A stretch of DNA of 16,083 nucleotides from CAZPBN01 sp964584935 (GTDB lineage Bacteria > Acidobacteriota > Aminicenantia > Aminicenantales > Aminicenantaceae), in assembly GCA_964584935.1 (NCBI GenBank), contig CAZPBN010000032.1, forward strand, positions 1-16,083, given 5' to 3'. The position numbers and the translations under genes are program-made. Positions 14,899-16,083 of the stretch are shown in pieces (position 1 is the first letter of the stretch; every line of letters begins with the position of its first letter). The notes beneath the pieces are model-generated. The model searched no databases. It was not told the DNA's origin and saw only the letters and a program-made list of their open reading frames with translations.

Positions 14899-15410
14899 GA
14901 TGCATATTCCGATGAATCCGGACACTGATTCCGATTTTATTCGGCCACTTTTCGGAGCGAAGCGACGCTGGCTTTTCATTATACCTCCAGGTGGCCGGAA
15001 TGTGTCAAGGATGATCTTTGTTTTCTCATAGATTCTCCTTTGAGTTGCAGTCTGTATGCGTTATGAACGATTCTATCCATGATGGCATCGGCAAGTGTTG
15101 GATTTCCAAACTGTTCATGCCATTGGGCAACTGGTATCTGAGTAACAACCATGGTCGAGCTGCGATTGTATCTATCCTCGAAGATTTCAAGGATGTCATT
15201 GGTTTGTGTTTCTGTTAGATGACTACGAAGCCAGTCATCAAGGATAACAAGCTTGTATTTTGAGATTTGATCTAACAACTTAGGATAGGATCCATCCGCA
15301 CGGGCGAGTTTTAATTTCTCAAGCAGCCGGGAGAGCTGAAAATAGCGGGTGGAAAATCCGTTTCGGCAAGCTGCGTTTCCAAGGGCACAGGCTAGATAAG
15401 TTTTCCCGTT
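14899..15410 (-). mobile_element. IS21-family element fragment, left piece
   Basis: The piece contains the 3' two-thirds of an istB gene and, beyond its stop, an outer-end region. That region (14901-14965) holds several copies of a short ATTCCG/CGGAAT-like motif: ATTCCG, AATCCGGACAC, GATTCCG, ATTCGGCCAC, TTTCGG. IS21 elements carry such multiple subterminal transposase-binding repeats at their ends. The terminus itself is placed near 14899 by eye. istA and the opposite end are absent; the inner edge is the palindrome at 15399-15438. Confidence 0.6.
14979..15410 (-). pseudogene. istB: Truncated istB, IS21 helper ATPase (subtype 1)
   Basis: The frame is open on the minus strand from 15410 to TAA at 14979-14981, with no start codon; the N-terminal third is missing. 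It begins exactly at the end of Walker A (NGKTYLACALGN), then AARADGSYPKLL-type sequence, Walker B (KLVILDDW), sensor (STMVVTQIP), and the C-terminal DAIMDRIVHNAYRLQLKGES typical of IstB. IstB is an AAA+ ATPase that helps the IstA transposase choose targets. About 143 of the usual ~250 residues remain, so it is inactive. The break falls inside the palindrome at 15399-15438. Confidence 0.85.
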
Positions 15411-15438
15411 ATGGAAAGCTTTCCATAACGGAAAAACT
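15399..15438. repeat. 40-bp near-perfect palindrome joining two istB fragments
   Basis: The centre lies between 15418 and 15419 (GGAAAG/CTTTCC). The inner 26 bases (15406-15431) are perfectly self-complementary, and the symmetry continues to 15399/15438 with a single mismatch (C15405/A15432). Both arms encode the same residues, WKAFHNGKT, in opposite directions, so the Walker A of each istB fragment lies in one arm. The WKAFH part is not IstB-like. Confidence 0.85.
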
Positions 15439-15813
15439 CACTTAAGTATAGCCTTTGGAGCCGCTGCCGTGGAGAAAGGATATAAGGTGTGTTTTGAGAG
15501 GATAACCAACCTCATGAAGCTTTTGAAAACAGCAGAGGTTCAGAAAACCTCTGAGTACAGATTGAGAAGAATCCTGAAGTCCAGTGTGGTTATTATCGAT
15601 GCCCCGATTGAGAAGAGGGAGGCCAATCTCTTTTTTAACCTTATCAGTGAGATGTATGAGAAATTATCCCTTATCGTCACATCCAATAAAAGCTTTGATG
15701 CCTGGGCTGAGATGATGGGTGACAGTGTGATGACCACAGCATTATTGGATCGTTTATTGCACCATGCCCGGATTTTTAACCTGGATGGTGAATCTTATAG
15801 AATAAAAAATTAA
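15427..15813 (+). pseudogene. istB: Truncated istB, IS21 helper ATPase (subtype 2)
   Basis: The plus-strand frame reads NGKTHLSIAFG, then EKGYKV, a Walker B-like strand SSVVIIDAPIEK, the sensor LIVTSNKSFDAWAEMMGD, and LLDRLLHHARIFNLDGESY, ending TAA at 15811-15813. A GTG at 15469 is the first possible start codon, but homology clearly begins before it, at Walker A. The protein is from a different IstB subfamily than the left fragment (SNKSF...W and LLDRLLHH versus TQIPV...W and IMDRIVHN). The Walker B end is APIEK where family members usually have DE(I/L)GY, an unusual variant or decay. Only ~128 residues of ~250 remain. Confidence 0.85.
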
Positions 15814-15850
15814 AATAAGGAGGTCTGATCATTTCTGCGTTGAGATCCAC

Positions 15851-15902
15851 TGCACTTTTGATTCTTAAATCATTAATAAACTGTGCACTTTTGATTTTTA
15901 AA
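15851..15902 (+). repeat. Two direct 19-bp repeats at the IS end
   Basis: TGCACTTTTGATTCTTAAA (15851-15869) recurs as TGCACTTTTGATTTTTAAA (15884-15902), 18 of 19 identical, 33 bp apart. Tandem subterminal repeats of about this size are the transposase-binding sites of IS21-family ends, which supports the call of an IS end here. Confidence 0.7.
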
Positions 15903-15943
15903 GGACATTTTGTTTCGGCTTGCTTGACAAATAATCGGATAAG

Positions 15944-15974
15944 CTAATTTTCTAGTAAATTAGAGCCTCTTTTT
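15944..15974 (+). terminator. Weak AT-rich stem-loop
   Basis: CTAATTT (15944-15950) pairs with AAATTAG (15957-15963) around a 6-nt loop, and a T-rich run ends at 15974. The stem is all A/T but for one pair, so termination would be weak. Nothing else recognisable lies between the IS end and 16083. Confidence 0.25.
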
Positions 15975-16083
15975 CAATGATTTTAATTTTCGTTCAATTC
16001 AATACGCTTGATACATAAGAGATGATAAATTCTATGGAATGTCTCCATATATTTATAATTCACTGATATTCGAAGTCTAGTAC

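Larger units (their letters stand above)
15427..15906 (+). mobile_element. IS21-family element fragment, right piece
   Basis: The piece holds the 3' half of an istB gene and an outer end with two direct copies of a 19-bp repeat. It is cut at Walker A by the palindrome; istA and the other end are missing. The outer terminus is put near GGACA (15903-15907) by eye, since IS21 elements usually end in CA. Confidence 0.6.

Noticed and set aside
15018..15218. 66-codon plus-strand ORF
   Set aside because: Antisense to the istB fragment, whose minus-strand frame matches the family throughout.
15924..15929. TTGACA as an outward promoter at the IS end
   Set aside because: No acceptable -10 at 16-18 bp and no gene follows in the window.
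14587..16083. CRISPR array or integron attC sites
   Set aside because: The repeats here are a two-copy 19-bp IS end repeat and one palindrome; there are no regularly spaced repeats, cas genes or integrase.

Overview
The window looks like a chromosomal segment of an AT-rich, diderm (Gram-negative type) bacterium. It encodes two predicted outer-membrane beta-barrel proteins with signal peptides, secreted SH3-domain proteins, a large secreted S9 peptidase with Lys/Glu-rich inserts, and several two-component kinases. The SH3 proteins, the S9 peptidase and the barrel that starts with a CDRCDIDYIR-type motif recall uncultured Acidobacteriota-related lineages, especially Candidatus Aminicenantes. 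That assignment is from memory of families, not from a search, and is tentative.

Layout. 1-1400 is a decayed zone. It holds a truncated SH3 lipoprotein/secreted-protein gene (minus strand) cut off mid-domain by a short repeat, a possible helix-hairpin-helix fragment, one intact small membrane-anchored hypothetical gene (489-1106, minus), and a 3' remnant of a lost gene that still carries its rho-independent terminator. 1501-2736 encodes an SH3 plus outer-membrane barrel protein behind a good sigma70-type promoter. 2829-4483 is a two-gene overlapping unit: a duplicated-DUF350 membrane protein and a membrane-anchored transglutaminase-like thiol enzyme. 4484-4822 is non-coding, with three hairpins followed by a promoter that carries an 11-bp direct repeat resembling an OmpR/PhoB-family operator. 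4841-8300 is an operon of a conserved outer-membrane barrel protein, an OmpR-family response regulator and its overlapping sensor kinase. 8374-9054 (minus) is a cytochrome b561/FdnI-like membrane protein, and 9379-12234 is a secreted prolyl-oligopeptidase-family peptidase. These two are divergently transcribed, each from a recognisable promoter. 12354-14586 is a soluble GAF-PAS-GAF-HisKA_2 sensor kinase with a strong promoter and a 20-codon overlapping leader ORF. The leader's 5' part repeats the sequence at the very start of the window.

14899-15906 is a mobile-element scar. Two different IS21-family helper ATPase (IstB) genes, one on each strand, are both cut at their Walker A motif and joined head to head at a 40-bp near-perfect palindrome. 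Each keeps its own outer IS-end sequences. This is either a real rearrangement or a chimera made during amplification or assembly, and must be checked with reads. The last ~175 bases hold no gene.

How the parts may work together: the barrel-RR-HK operon is probably an autoregulated envelope-sensing unit, since the putative operator sits in its own promoter. The DUF350/transglutaminase pair is the best candidate for a poorly characterised envelope system. The orphan GAF/PAS kinase has no response regulator beside it in the window.
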